Source: JBAWAP01 sp049589355 (GTDB lineage Bacteria > Chloroflexota > Anaerolineae > VGOG01). Taken from it: 22,992 bases of DNA. The first letter of the stretch is position 1. Every line of letters starts with the position of its first letter. Made by a program: the position numbers and the translations under genes. The notes beneath the pieces were generated by a model, which saw only the letters and a list, made by a program, of their open reading frames with translations, was not told the origin of the DNA and ran no database searches. Where the stretch lies: assembly GCA_049589355.1 (NCBI GenBank), contig JBAWAP010000379.1:1-22992 (forward strand). Direction: 5' to 3'. Shown piece by piece: positions 14,048 through 22,138 of the stretch.

Positions 14048-15388
14048 TCACAACGTCTCCAGATAGCGATCGAGCTCCCAATCGGTTACCTGGATGCGGT
14101 ACTCGTCCCACTCCGCCTTCTTGGCCCGCACAAAGGCCTGATAGGCGTGCTCCCCTAAAGCCTTCTGCAAGACCTCGTCTTTCTCCAACTCGTCAATGGC
14201 TTCCTTAAGAGTGCTTGGCAGAGTGGCGATGTCAAGCTCCCGCAATTTGGCGTCGTCGAAATCATATACGTTCTCCTCTACTGGGGGAGGTGGTTCCAGC
14301 TCCCGCTCGATGCCATCCAGGCCCGCCCAGAGCATGGCGGCGAAGGCTAGGTAAGGGTTGCAGCTCGGGTCAGGGCAACGTAGCTCAAGGCGAGTAGACT
14401 GCTCCCAGCCAGGCGAGTATCTTGGAATGCGGATCAGCGCCGAGCGGTTGATCTGCCCCCAGCAGATGTAGACTGGGGCCTCATACCCGGGCGTCAGACG
14501 CTTATAAGAATTAACAGTTGGCGCCGCGATGGCGGCCAGAGCTCTGGCATGCTCTATTTGCCCAGCCATGAAAGCATAGGCGGTCTTAGAGAGCTTGTAC
14601 TTATCGCTCGGATCAAAGAAGGCACTTTCTCCATCGGAGGTATAAAGGCTTTGATGGGTGTGCATCCCCGAACCATTGATGCCGAAGATGGGCTTAGGCA
14701 TGAAGGTGGCATAGAGGCCGAAGGTCTGCGAGACAGCCTTGACAGTGTAGCGCAGGGTCATGACGTTATCGGCGCTGGTCAAGGCATCGGCATAGCGGAT
14801 GTCAATCTCGTGCTGTCCCGTCGCCACCTCGTGATGCTCCATCTCCACCTCCATCCCCATGCTTTCCAAGGTCAGGGTGATATCTCCCCGAACCTGAGAA
14901 GCCAGGTCTCGAGGTGAGAAATCGAAATAGCTGCCCACATCGTGGGGCACGGGCCTTATCTGGGGTTCGGTGTCCCTCTTGAACAAGAAGAACTCCAGTT
15001 CGGGCCCCGTGTTGTAAAGATAGCCCCTTTTCCTCGCCGTCCCAATGGCCCGTTTGAGGACGTAGCGAGGGTCGCCTTCGAAAGGCTCGCCATCGGGCCG
15101 ATGGACATCGCAGATGATGCGGGCTACCTTCCTAGCCTGGGGTTCCCAATGGAGAAGGCGATAGGTGTTGACATCGGGCATCAAAACCATATCGCTCTCG
15201 TAGATGCGAGCAAAACCCTCGATGGAGGAGCCATCGAACCAGACGCCCTTCTCCATAGCCTCCCCCAGCCGTCCCACAGGGATGGTAACATTCTTGATGG
15301 TGCCCACGATGTCAGTGAACTGCAAACTGACAAACTTCACATCATCGGCTTTGACCCTCTCCAGAACCTCCTGCTTATCCGAGAACAT
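14048..15388 (-). CDS. glnA: Glutamine synthetase type I (GSI-alpha-like)
   Basis: A 446-residue enzyme that makes glutamine from glutamate, ammonia and ATP in the cytosol, normally as a dodecamer. Signature regions are visible: beta-grasp domain with WFDGSSIEGFARIYESDM (~50-67), the metal and substrate site TGPELEFFLF (~127), GQHEIDIRYADAL, NGSGMHTHQSL (~238), the ATP/glutamate loop KRLTPGYEAPVYICWGQINR (~300) and RCPDPSCNPYLAFAAML. The length and lack of the extra ~25-residue insertion favour the GSI-alpha group, usually regulated by feedback and protein partners rather than adenylylation. The start is ATG 15388-15386 behind AAAGGGGGACGCT. It lies downstream of the sensor/ANTAR regulator/nadE unit, separated by a hairpin and a repeat. 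Confidence 0.95.
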   Translation of the reverse strand: MFSDKQEVLERVKADDVKFVSLQFTDIVGTIKNVTIPVGRLGEAMEKGVWFDGSSIEGFARIYESDMVLMPDVNTYRLLHWEPQARKVARIICDVHRPDGEPFEGDPRYVLKRAIGTARKRGYLYNTGPELEFFLFKRDTEPQIRPVPHDVGSYFDFSPRDLASQVRGDITLTLESMGMEVEMEHHEVATGQHEIDIRYADALTSADNVMTLRYTVKAVSQTFGLYATFMPKPIFGINGSGMHTHQSLYTSDGESAFFDPSDKYKLSKTAYAFMAGQIEHARALAAIAAPTVNSYKRLTPGYEAPVYICWGQINRSALIRIPRYSPGWEQSTRLELRCPDPSCNPYLAFAAMLWAGLDGIERELEPPPPVEENVYDFDDAKLRELDIATLPSTLKEAIDELEKDEVLQKALGEHAYQAFVRAKKAEWDEYRIQVTDWELDRYLETL

Positions 15389-15425
15389 AGCGTCCCCCTT
15401 TCAAGATTGTAGTCTTAACGAAAGA

Positions 15426-15450
15426 GAGGCCACCTCAATGAGGCGGCCTC
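15426..15450. terminator. GC-rich hairpin between nadE and glnA
   Basis: GAGGCCACCTCA and TGAGGCGGCCTC form a 12-bp stem with one G-U type mismatch and a one-base centre. On the minus strand it is followed by TCTCTTTCGTT, so it may terminate the nadE transcript or act in the glnA leader. It does not show the twin hexaloop hairpins expected of an ANTAR target. Confidence 0.6.
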
Positions 15451-15464
15451 GGCTCATTGCTTCC

Positions 15465-15556
15465 TTGTGTCATTGCGAGCGACCGCAGGGAGCGAAGCAA
15501 TCCCCTCCGTCGTGGGCTGGAGATTGCTTCGTCGCTTCGCTCCTCGCAAAGACAAG
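15465..15556. repeat. Palindromic intergenic repeat, copy 2
   Basis: Same family as 101-177: the left arm TGTCATTGCGAGCGA and the right arm TCGCTCCTCGCAAAGACA, with inner arms GAAGCAATC and GATTGCTTC. The right arm is slightly degraded (AAAGACA instead of AATGACA). It fills much of the nadE-glnA gap. Confidence 0.85.
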
Positions 15557-15606
15557 CAACAACTCACTCGAGCGCAACAACGCTCTATAGGAGACTACCC
15601 GAGTTT

Positions 15607-16326
15607 TCAGAGTTCACAAATCGGAATCGGAGCCCTCTTGTGCTGTGAGGCAGCCATCATAGACCTCACACAAGCTAAAGCCTCCTGGTCGCACTGACCA
15701 GTATCACCAGACTTGATGGCCAAAAGGGCCTTGTCCAACTCTTCGTAGGTGATCCCCATCTCCCCCTCGTCTGTTTGCCCCTCCCATAGACCTGCGCTGG
15801 GAGGCTTGACGATGATCTCGTCAGGGATGCCCAGCTCGCGGGCTAACTCCCGCACCTGTGTTTTGAGCAGGTCCCCCAGGGGCAAGATGTCAACGCCGCC
15901 ATCGCCGTACTTGGTGAAGTAGCCACACTTGATTTCACTCTTATTTCCCGTGCCAGCAACCAGGTAATTGCGGCTATTGGCGAAGTAGTACCACACGGCC
16001 ATCCGCAGACGGGCTTTCAGATTGCCTGTCGCTACCCTATCCCCAGGGGGCAGAGCCTCCAAAAGCCGGTCGAAGACGGGGGTCAAATCCACGTATTCGG
16101 TTTCAATGCCGAATTTGGCGGCCACTTGCCTGGCCTGCTCGACGTCGGTCGGGTTGCTGTGGCAAGGCATGATCAAGCCCAACACTCTATCGCCCAATCC
16201 CCTTTTGGCCAGGACAGCCGTCACGGACGAGTCAATCCCGCCGCTTATCCCCAACACGACGCCTTTGGCTCCCGCTTCCTCGACCCTTTCCCTGATCCAG
16301 TTGCTGATCCGTTCAGGGGTCCTCAT
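15607..16326 (-). CDS. nadE: Ammonia-dependent NAD+ synthetase
   Basis: A 239-residue enzyme that amidates deamido-NAD+ with ammonia and ATP, the last step of NAD+ synthesis. It shows the N-type ATP pyrophosphatase loop LGISGGIDSSVTAVLAKRG (~residues 25-43), NLKARLRMAVWYYFANSRNY, LVAGTGNKSEIKCGYFTKYG with GDGGVDILPLGDLLKTQV, and KPPSAGLWEGQTDE. The glutaminase domain of the long form is absent, so it needs free ammonia. The start is ATG 16326-16324 behind GGGGGGAAG; a GTG at 16344 overlapping the response-regulator stop is possible. It follows the regulator by 14 bp and is probably in the same operon. Confidence 0.93.
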   Translation of the reverse strand: MRTPERISNWIRERVEEAGAKGVVLGISGGIDSSVTAVLAKRGLGDRVLGLIMPCHSNPTDVEQARQVAAKFGIETEYVDLTPVFDRLLEALPPGDRVATGNLKARLRMAVWYYFANSRNYLVAGTGNKSEIKCGYFTKYGDGGVDILPLGDLLKTQVRELARELGIPDEIIVKPPSAGLWEGQTDEGEMGITYEELDKALLAIKSGDTGQCDQEALACVRSMMAASQHKRAPIPICEL

Positions 16327-16340
16327 CTTCCCCCCACTGA

Positions 16341-16934
16341 TCACTGATCACTGGCTACCGATGCCTGATGGGCCAGGATGATCGCTTCCGCGACCTCCTT
16401 CATGGGCTTGCGGGTGTTCATGCTCATCTTCTGGATCTTGCGGAAGGCCTCGGCCTCGGTTAGGCGCTGGGTATCCATCAAGATACCTTTGGCCCGGTCC
16501 ACCGATTTCCTGGTATCCAAAGCCAACTTGAGGTCGCCAACTTCTTTTTCCAAGGCACGGAACTCGGCAAAGCGGGTCACAGCCACCTCGATAGCCGGCG
16601 CCAAATCAGACTCCCGGAAGGGCTTAACGATGTAGCCCACCACGCCCGCATCCTTGGCCCGCTCGATGAGCTCCTGTTGGCTGTAGGCAGTGAGCAACAA
16701 GACGGGGGAGATCCTCTCCTCGGTCAGGACCTTGGCCGCATCAATGCCATCCATGTCTGGCATCTTGATGTCCATAATCACCACATCGGGCCTCAACTCC
16801 CGAGCCAAATTCACCGCGCTACGTCCATCCCCCACCTCGCCGATGACGAGATAACCCAGGTTCGTCAACATCTCCCTGAGATCCATGCGGATAACGGACT
16901 CATCGTCGGCAATGATCACTCTCGTTCGCTCCAA
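16341..16934 (-). CDS. Response regulator with ANTAR RNA-binding domain
   Basis: A 197-residue two-domain regulator. The receiver domain (1-120) has acidic residues D10/D11, phospho-acceptor D55 (VVIMDIKMPDMDG), T82 and K104 (IVKPF). A coiled helix leads to an ANTAR domain (~130-190; DTRKSVDRAKGILMDTQRLT, EAEAFRKIQKMSMNTRKPMK). ANTAR proteins bind twin-hairpin RNAs and prevent transcription termination. The start is TTG 16934-16932 behind GGGAGGTGAGGGAAC; it overlaps the kinase gene by 19 bp. The last residues (VASDQ) are encoded by the GATCAGTGATCAG repeat, so the tail may be a late addition. The RNA target is not evident in this window. Confidence 0.93.
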   Translation of the reverse strand: MERTRVIIADDESVIRMDLREMLTNLGYLVIGEVGDGRSAVNLARELRPDVVIMDIKMPDMDGIDAAKVLTEERISPVLLLTAYSQQELIERAKDAGVVGYIVKPFRESDLAPAIEVAVTRFAEFRALEKEVGDLKLALDTRKSVDRAKGILMDTQRLTEAEAFRKIQKMSMNTRKPMKEVAEAIILAHQASVASDQ

Positions 16935-18469
16935 GTTCCCTCACCTCCCAAAGTTTGTTTGGGGAAGGTCACAATCGCCGACACCCCATCCCCTTCCCTC
17001 AGCTCGAATTGGCCTTTGAGATCGTCCTGGACCAAGGTTTGGACTATCTGCAAGCCCAGGCTGTCGGCTTGCTCCAGGCTGAAATCATCTGGCAACCCCT
17101 GCCCGTCGTCCGCCACAGCGATGACCACGCTGTCGCCGTCGTCCTGGAGATTGACTGAGATGGTGCCCCCAGGCTTGCGTTCGTATCCATGTTCCACCGC
17201 GTTCTGCAGCAACTCGTTGATGACCAGGGCGCAGGTCGTTGCTTGTTGGGCAGGCAGATAGATGCTTGGCCCACTTAAGGTCAAGCGAATCCGCTTATCC
17301 GGCTGCAGAATCCCCTGCCGTGTGTGGGTCACGATGCGCTGGCTCACATCCTTGATGTTAATAACCCTCGCTTCCTGTTGCGAGAAGAACTCGTGCACGA
17401 CGGCCACGCTGAGGATACGCGCTACGCTATCGTCCAGGGCTCGCCTCACCTCGTCCGACTTGCTGCGCCTACCCTGCATACGTAACAAGCCAGCGATGAT
17501 TTGCAGGTTGTTCTTCACCCGGTGATGAATCTCCTGGATCATGGCCGACTTGACTTTAAGCTCCCGTTCCTTACGCCGTACCTCCGTCTCATCATGGACC
17601 GTTAACAGCGCTCCAACTAGACGGGGCTTGGGAAGAGGCAAGCCCAGCAAGCGGCGCAAACCCGCCAACCACTCCCCACGGGCAGTTAGAGGAATTGACT
17701 TCTTGATCCAGACGCGACGCCCCTCCTGGGTCTCCCCTTCGATGCAACGCTTTTCGCGCAAAGCACTGACCATCATGGCCTCGTCCTCGGTTTCCAGCTC
17801 GGAGGTACGTTTCCCCAGGAGGCCATCCAGATAGCCCAGCTTGCGATAGAGGTTGGTAGCGATGCCGCTGGCATACTGGATCCATCCCTGGCCATCCACG
17901 ACCATGATGCCGTCGTGCTCGCCGAAAGGGGAAAGCTGCTGAGCCCCTTCGAGCTCCCCCCGCAGCAACATCTCCTGCAATTGCCTCACAGCTCGCTGGA
18001 AGACCTTACTGCGTCGGCGATGCCGCTCGTGCTCGATGAGGTTGGTCTCAATGCTTAGAACCCCGAGCACCTTCCCTTCCCCGTTGCAGATGGGGTGAAC
18101 CTCCTGCAGCACCGGAGCAACATCGGGAATCAGCGTTCTGTTGCCGTGCAATGAGCGCCCACCACCCAAGGCCTGGCAAACAAGAGGCTCCTCAGCCACC
18201 GTTATCGTCCGCCCGATAACGGGCTCTGGATGAATCGGGGCAATGGAGTGAGGCTGAGCCTGAGCTACGACCGCCGCGCGGTTGGGGAAGACCGGGCAAT
18301 AAATCAACAGGTCGGCGCGGCTAATGTCGGCCACGATGGGCATGTCGTTTTCTATTTTCTGCAGAAATGCGATGTCCTCCTCGGTCAGGTCACCGCATCT
18401 GTAGACCACGTCGTCCATGGATAGCTCGACCTCGAAGCTAAAAGGATCGCTCTTCGCAAGCCTTCCCAT
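16916..18469 (-). CDS. PdtaS-like sensor histidine kinase (HisKA_2)
   Basis: A soluble sensor kinase of about 517 residues, the partner of the ANTAR regulator it overlaps. Order: an N-terminal GAF domain as in PdtaS (to ~150), a PAS domain (~185-300, DGIMVVDGQGWIQYASGIAT), HisKA_2 with the phospho-acceptor motif EIHHRVKNNLQIIAGLLRMQ (His ~315), and an HATPase with N box VINELLQNAVEHGYE and G box VADDGQGLPDDF. No transmembrane segment is seen, so it senses a cytosolic signal. The start is uncertain: ATG 18469 has no clear site and TTG 18487 would add six residues. Neighbouring nadE and glnA hint at nitrogen or redox control, which is inference. Confidence 0.92.
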   Translation of the reverse strand: MGRLAKSDPFSFEVELSMDDVVYRCGDLTEEDIAFLQKIENDMPIVADISRADLLIYCPVFPNRAAVVAQAQPHSIAPIHPEPVIGRTITVAEEPLVCQALGGGRSLHGNRTLIPDVAPVLQEVHPICNGEGKVLGVLSIETNLIEHERHRRRSKVFQRAVRQLQEMLLRGELEGAQQLSPFGEHDGIMVVDGQGWIQYASGIATNLYRKLGYLDGLLGKRTSELETEDEAMMVSALREKRCIEGETQEGRRVWIKKSIPLTARGEWLAGLRRLLGLPLPKPRLVGALLTVHDETEVRRKERELKVKSAMIQEIHHRVKNNLQIIAGLLRMQGRRSKSDEVRRALDDSVARILSVAVVHEFFSQQEARVINIKDVSQRIVTHTRQGILQPDKRIRLTLSGPSIYLPAQQATTCALVINELLQNAVEHGYERKPGGTISVNLQDDGDSVVIAVADDGQGLPDDFSLEQADSLGLQIVQTLVQDDLKGQFELREGDGVSAIVTFPKQTLGGEGTWSERE

Positions 18470-18552
18470 TATCGGTTTGAAGCACAACCTTGGCCTATCC
18501 TGCTCGGTCGGACCAAGGTCGGCTGCAGCTGACAGGTCAGGGCGGGAGGGAG

Positions 18553-18849
18553 TTATGGATATGCCCTTACAGGTGTTTTACCACTGAGTGCTAGCTCACC
18601 TATAGGTTCTTCCTCAGCCTCTAACTCATACAGCGCCTCTGGTGCGAAATCGGCTTCATTAGGCCAAACCACTGTGCCTGCCACAGGGTCTATAACCACC
18701 CGAGCAAAATAGGCCGGGTCATGCAAGGGCTCGAAAATAGGACTATCTAGCAGTGGAAAAAGATCCACTCGTTTGCGCGTACCGTCACTGAATGTCAACC
18801 GCAGTGAGTGGGGCCCACAGACTTCAGCCTTAAAGATATGCAAAATCAT
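18553..18849 (-). CDS. DUF2442 domain protein
   Basis: A 98-residue protein with the DUF2442 pattern: ILHIFKAEVCGPHSLRLTFS, DGTRKRVDLFPLL, FARVVIDPVAGTVVWPNEAD and FAPEALYEL. The start is ATG 18849 with AGGAGG and good spacing. It follows the DUF4160 gene by 17 bp. The two families are very often adjacent and are suspected to form a toxin-antitoxin-like module, with DUF2442 possibly DNA-binding; this is not established for this pair. Confidence 0.88.
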   Translation of the reverse strand: MILHIFKAEVCGPHSLRLTFSDGTRKRVDLFPLLDSPIFEPLHDPAYFARVVIDPVAGTVVWPNEADFAPEALYELEAEEEPIGELALSGKTPVRAYP

Positions 18850-18866
18850 CGTTCATCCTCCTGTTT

Positions 18867-19127
18867 TCACTCGAGCGAGGGGATACGCTGCAGCGGTAGA
18901 CCCGCTCGCGCCAATTCCCAATTGGCCTGCAACTCGTCCTGATACATGGCTGCCCATTCAAAGACCAGTGACTGTACCCGCCGGGGCAAAATTCCCTCCA
19001 ACACTTCTACTGGATCAATGCCAACCGCGGCATCATACTGCGCGTAGATGGCATGGAAATGCGGTGGCGAATGATCCTTGTAGTACATGTAGATCGCAAT
19101 CCCGAAGAACTCAGAGATTCTGGGCAT
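18867..19127 (-). CDS. DUF4160 domain protein
   Basis: An 86-residue protein opening with the family hallmark MPRISEFFGIAIYMYYKDHS, then PPHFHAIYAQYDA, which holds the His cluster. The start is ATG 19127-19125 with GAGGAAC at good spacing; a longer upstream frame to 19214 adds an unrelated N-terminus. Partner of the DUF2442 gene just downstream. It may be a small enzyme or toxin component; the biochemical role is unknown. Confidence 0.88.
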   Translation of the reverse strand: MPRISEFFGIAIYMYYKDHSPPHFHAIYAQYDAAVGIDPVEVLEGILPRRVQSLVFEWAAMYQDELQANWELARAGLPLQRIPSLE

Positions 19128-19273
19128 TGTTGTTCCTCGTGGCTTGCTGTTCCATCCCTTGGCAGCCTTCAATATGAGCAATGGCCGACAGCATTGGGGC
19201 CATCGGCCATTCAACCTGATGGCTAGTAGCCTATGGCTTATAGCTCAGCCTGGCTGTTGCCATATACTCATGG

Positions 19274-19347
19274 TCGGGGCGGCCGGATTTGAACCGGCGA
19301 CCACTTGAACCCCATTCAAGTGCGCTACCTGGCTGCGCTACGCCCCG
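19274..19347 (-). tRNA. tRNA-Pro (anticodon GGG)
   Basis: A 74-nt cloverleaf: acceptor CGGGGCG/CGCCCCG (7 bp) with discriminator A, D arm GCGCAGCCAGGTAGCGC, anticodon stem CTTGA/TCAAG with loop ATGGGGT (T33, GGG at 34-36, G37), and T arm GCCGG-TTCAAAT-CCGGC. The CCA end is not encoded. It reads proline codons CCC and CCU. Confidence 0.96.
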
Positions 19348-19355
19348 CCAATTTA

Positions 19356-19384
19356 ATTATAGCAAATACCTATGAATTTGGCAA
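19356..19384 (-). promoter_or_regulatory. Promoter of the tRNA-Pro gene
   Basis: TTGCCA (19384-19379) and TATAAT (19361-19356) with a 17-bp spacer on the minus strand, directly upstream of the tRNA. No gene is seen between here and the methyltransferase stop at 19515; a 12-codon frame MIIDEYLTEKKR at 19478-19516 overlaps that stop but is too short to call. Confidence 0.75.
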
Positions 19385-19514
19385 ATCACCAAGCAGCAAA
19401 CGACTCGAACCCCTCCCGAAACTGGACACAGTTCGCCTCAGCCTCGGCTTCCTAACGACACATCACCGTCTTCATCATCTTAGCGTTTCTTCTCGGTGAG
19501 ATACTCGTCTATGA

Positions 19515-20360
19515 TCATGCTGCCACAGCCGTTCCTTCAATGGTTAGCCATAGCGGCCCACGGGTAATGTGCCAACTGCTCAAGCGTGATTGCTCAGCCA
19601 AGCGTGCTGCTTCCTGCGGGGTGTAGGCTGCGTTGCGGCTGCCTAACGGTTCGCTCACCCGGCGCAATGTCGCTGGCATGACAACGTGAGTGGCGAACCA
19701 CAACAGTAGCCTGCACGGGGCAGCCATGTCACGGCGCAGGTCGAAGATCAAGAAGGAACCGCCGGGACGCAAGACGCGGGCGATTTCGTCCAACACCGCC
19801 ACTGGATCGCCCCAGTGGTGCAGTGACAAAGTGCTGACGACCAGGTCCAGCGAAGCGTCCGGGAACGGAATCTGCTGCGCGTCTCCCCAGCGAAACGAGA
19901 CCCGGTCCGCCACGCCAGCGCGACGGGCATTGTCCTGGCCTAGCGCTATCATCTCGTCCGATAGGTCAATGCCCGTCACGTGCAGCCCAGGCGACCGTTG
20001 TGCCAGCTCGATGACCAACTGCCCTGGGCCGCATCCCATATCCGCTGCCTCTCCGCGCCTGGTCATCCCGACCGCGCGGTGGGCCACGAACCAGCGCAAC
20101 AACCGCATGGGTGGCATCATCGCCACCCACCCGTAGGCTCGCGTGACCTCCGGATCATCCAGGCTTTCCTGGCTTGGGATGCGTCCACGCGGGCGGCGAT
20201 TGTACAGCCACCACCCGGCGGCAACCAAAGCACCCGCCAAGCCGGCGAACAGGAATCTCCGTTTGTGCTTCATCACGCGGCGAGACCCTTTCTTCATCCT
20301 ATCCAGAATGCCCTGTGCGAAGAGTTGCAAGTCGTAGGCTGTGTAGCTCAGCTCCGCCAC
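19515..20360 (-). CDS. Membrane-anchored class I SAM-dependent methyltransferase
   Basis: A 281-residue protein with an N-terminal transmembrane anchor (FLFAGLAGALVAAGWWLYNR, ~36-55) and a Methyltransf_11-type domain. Motif I is AADMGCGPGQLVIELAQ, followed by VTGIDLSDEMIALGQ, GDAQQIPFPDASLDLVVS (motif II) and VLDEIARVLRPGGSFLIFDL. The substrate is unknown; the fold is shared with ubiquinone/menaquinone and phospholipid methylases. The start is uncertain: GTG 20360 has no site, and ATG codons at residues 22 and 30 would also keep the anchor. Confidence 0.85.
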   Translation of the reverse strand: MAELSYTAYDLQLFAQGILDRMKKGSRRVMKHKRRFLFAGLAGALVAAGWWLYNRRPRGRIPSQESLDDPEVTRAYGWVAMMPPMRLLRWFVAHRAVGMTRRGEAADMGCGPGQLVIELAQRSPGLHVTGIDLSDEMIALGQDNARRAGVADRVSFRWGDAQQIPFPDASLDLVVSTLSLHHWGDPVAVLDEIARVLRPGGSFLIFDLRRDMAAPCRLLLWFATHVVMPATLRRVSEPLGSRNAAYTPQEAARLAEQSRLSSWHITRGPLWLTIEGTAVAA

Positions 20361-20371
20361 ACGAGGTGTGA

Positions 20372-20659
20372 CTACTGCACGGTCTCCAGTTGAATCACCA
20401 ATTCTCGCCCATCTTCCAGACAGATGCGATTATCCCGGACCTGTACCGGGCTTCCCGGCATGGGAGTCAGTCCCAAACGCCCCTCCACGATGCATGCGCG
20501 CAGTTCGACCGGCCGCTCCCGGTGCCGGAGATCAGCCCAGACCCCAAAGAAAACATCCGCCGGCAAAGCACCATCCCACTCCGATGCCCAACTGATGTAT
20601 CGCTCAATGGCCTCATCAAATTCCTGCTGAGAAATCGTGTCAATGGTTGATTGGTCCAT
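20372..20659 (-). CDS. Hypothetical protein, 95 residues
   Basis: A small acidic soluble protein, MDQSTIDTISQQEFDEAIER at the start and VRDNRICLEDGRELVIQLET near the end. The start is ATG 20659-20657 with AGGAAGGAG close upstream; a frame extension to 20743 overlaps the DUF433 gene and lacks a site. It lies 28 bp after the DUF433 gene and 11 bp before the methyltransferase start, so the three probably share a transcript. No family recognised. In other genomes DUF433 usually precedes a DUF5615 PIN-like toxin; this protein is not obviously one. Confidence 0.65.
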   Translation of the reverse strand: MDQSTIDTISQQEFDEAIERYISWASEWDGALPADVFFGVWADLRHRERPVELRACIVEGRLGLTPMPGSPVQVRDNRICLEDGRELVIQLETVQ

Positions 20660-20687
20660 CTCCTTCCTCACTTTCAGCAAAGAAACT

Positions 20688-20924
20688 TTATGCGGGAACT
20701 CCCTCGGGGATGTAGACGATGTCTTCGGCAGCCCAGGCCGCATAGTGCAAAGCCTGCTGGATGTCTTCCGGCTCCAGATCGGGATACTCGTCTATGATCT
20801 CCTCGACTGTCATCCCGTTGGCTACCAGGTTGACGATGAGTGACACCGAAATGCGCATCCCACGGATGCACGCTCTACCGCCAAGTATGTTTGGATCAGA
20901 GGTAATACGATTAAAACCGAACAT
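20688..20924 (-). CDS. DUF433 antitoxin-like protein
   Basis: A 78-residue protein with the DUF433 signature RITSDPNILGGRACIRGMRI (residues 6-25), then VEEIIDEYPDLEPEDIQQAL and HYAAWAAEDI. DUF433 proteins contain a winged-helix or HTH fold and are often antitoxins of PIN-like DUF5615 toxins. The start is ATG 20924 behind AGAAGGGGACATACC. The expected toxin gene is absent; a 95-residue unknown takes its place. Confidence 0.9.
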   Translation of the reverse strand: MFGFNRITSDPNILGGRACIRGMRISVSLIVNLVANGMTVEEIIDEYPDLEPEDIQQALHYAAWAAEDIVYIPEGVPA

Positions 20925-20968
20925 GGTATGTCCCCTTCTCTCGATCTAATGCCCACGCTTCTCTGGCT

Positions 20969-20998
20969 ATTGTACCACGAATTGCCGCTTTTGCCCAA
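20969..20998 (-). promoter_or_regulatory. Promoter candidate for the DUF433 unit
   Basis: TTGGGC (20998-20993) and TACAAT (20974-20969) with an 18-bp spacer, 45 bp before the DUF433 start. It overlaps a small hairpin CCGCTT/AAGCGG (20985-21002) that may end the upstream oxidoreductase transcript. Confidence 0.5.
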
Positions 20999-21007
20999 GC
21001 GGGAATC

Positions 21008-22111
21008 TCAGAAATATGCCTCGTACCCGGAGACGTTCAGCTCGTCCCGCATGGTCTGTAGCTCCCGCCGCAGGTTGGGGTTCACGGGGATGCCCTCCTT
21101 ACGGATGCGCTTCTCGTTCTCATGCTCTTTCTCACCGGCTACGTAGATGCGCTCCTGACCTGGCATTTGGCGCGCGTTTTGCAGCGCGCGCATGATCTGG
21201 CCGGTGGTGCGACGGGAGACGTCCAGGGGGATGAAGTGTTCGATGTCAATGGCCAGGAAGAAGTGCCCCAACATGTAGGGGCGTCGAGAGCCATCCTCAG
21301 CGAGCCCGAGGAGGTCTTTCAAGAACTTCCCACCACATAGCGAGGCGGAGAGTACCTCGACCACGGTAGCCAGGTCATAGCCCTTGTACCCGGCCAGCAG
21401 CTCTCCCGCACCACCGAGCGGCAGGAGGGCCGCCGTCGCCGCCCCCAGGTCTTTGAGAATCCTGTCTGCATCGGTCATGGGGTTCCCCTCGGCATCAATC
21501 ACCCAGCCTTCGGGCACGGGCTTTTCGGCCCAGGCCAGCACTTCGATCTTGCCCCGCTGCGTGATGGAGGTGGCGCCGTCGAAGCAGAAGGGGTAATCCA
21601 TATCGGACGGCGCGGCGAAGGCGATGGGATTCGTGCCCAGCATCGGCTCGGTGCTGAAGGTGGGGGCGATGGACGGACGGGTGTTGGTCACTGCAAGCCC
21701 CATCATCCCCTCTCTAACGGCCATCAGTGCGTAGTAACCGGCGATGCCGAAGTGCGTGCCGTTGCGCACCGCCACCGCGCCCAGGCCGTACTTCCTGGCC
21801 TTGTCCATCGCGATCCGCATGGAGCGGTAGGCGATCACGTGCCCCATGCCGTGATGTCCATCCACCAGAGCAGTGGTCTCCGTCTCTTTGACGGTCTCCA
21901 TCTCGGTCCTGGTGAACTGGACGCCGGCCTTGATGTGATCGTAGTAGTACTTGAGGCGGGCAACGCCGTGCGATTCGATGCCTCGCAGGTCGGAGGCGAT
22001 GAGCACGTCGGTACAGATCCTCGCCTCCTCCTGAGGCACGCCGAGCCCCTGGAACACGTCCATCATAAAGCTTTCAACGACGTCAACAGGAATATACGTC
22101 CTCTCTGTCAT
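21008..22111 (-). CDS. Ldh family (MDH2-type) malate/lactate/sulfolactate dehydrogenase
   Basis: A 367-residue NAD(P)-dependent oxidoreductase of the LDH2/MDH2 family, structurally unrelated to classical LDH/MDH. Family marks are ASDLRGIESHGVARLKYYYD (~40-59), GMGHVIAYRSMRIAMDKAR, VRNGTHFGIAGYYALMA (catalytic His region), NTRPSIAPTFSTEPMLGTNP and GYKGYDLATVVEVLSASLCG. Known members reduce or oxidise 2-hydroxy acids such as malate, lactate, sulfolactate, ureidoglycolate or 2,3-diketogulonate; the substrate cannot be fixed from sequence alone. The start is ATG 22111-22109 with GGAGGAGACAGAT. It follows the glycerol kinase gene by 27 bp in the same direction. Confidence 0.9.
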   Translation of the reverse strand: MTERTYIPVDVVESFMMDVFQGLGVPQEEARICTDVLIASDLRGIESHGVARLKYYYDHIKAGVQFTRTEMETVKETETTALVDGHHGMGHVIAYRSMRIAMDKARKYGLGAVAVRNGTHFGIAGYYALMAVREGMMGLAVTNTRPSIAPTFSTEPMLGTNPIAFAAPSDMDYPFCFDGATSITQRGKIEVLAWAEKPVPEGWVIDAEGNPMTDADRILKDLGAATAALLPLGGAGELLAGYKGYDLATVVEVLSASLCGGKFLKDLLGLAEDGSRRPYMLGHFFLAIDIEHFIPLDVSRRTTGQIMRALQNARQMPGQERIYVAGEKEHENEKRIRKEGIPVNPNLRRELQTMRDELNVSGYEAYF

Positions 22112-22138
22112 ATCTGTCTCCTCCGTAAGTGTTGTAAG

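Noticed and set aside
15389..15470. ANTAR-target RNA in the glnA leader
   Set aside because: Only one long stem is visible, without the paired hexanucleotide loops carrying conserved A and G that ANTAR proteins recognise.
19478..19516. 12-codon frame MIIDEYLTEKKR overlapping the methyltransferase stop
   Set aside because: Too short to support as a gene, and no ribosome-binding site beyond coupling to the upstream stop.
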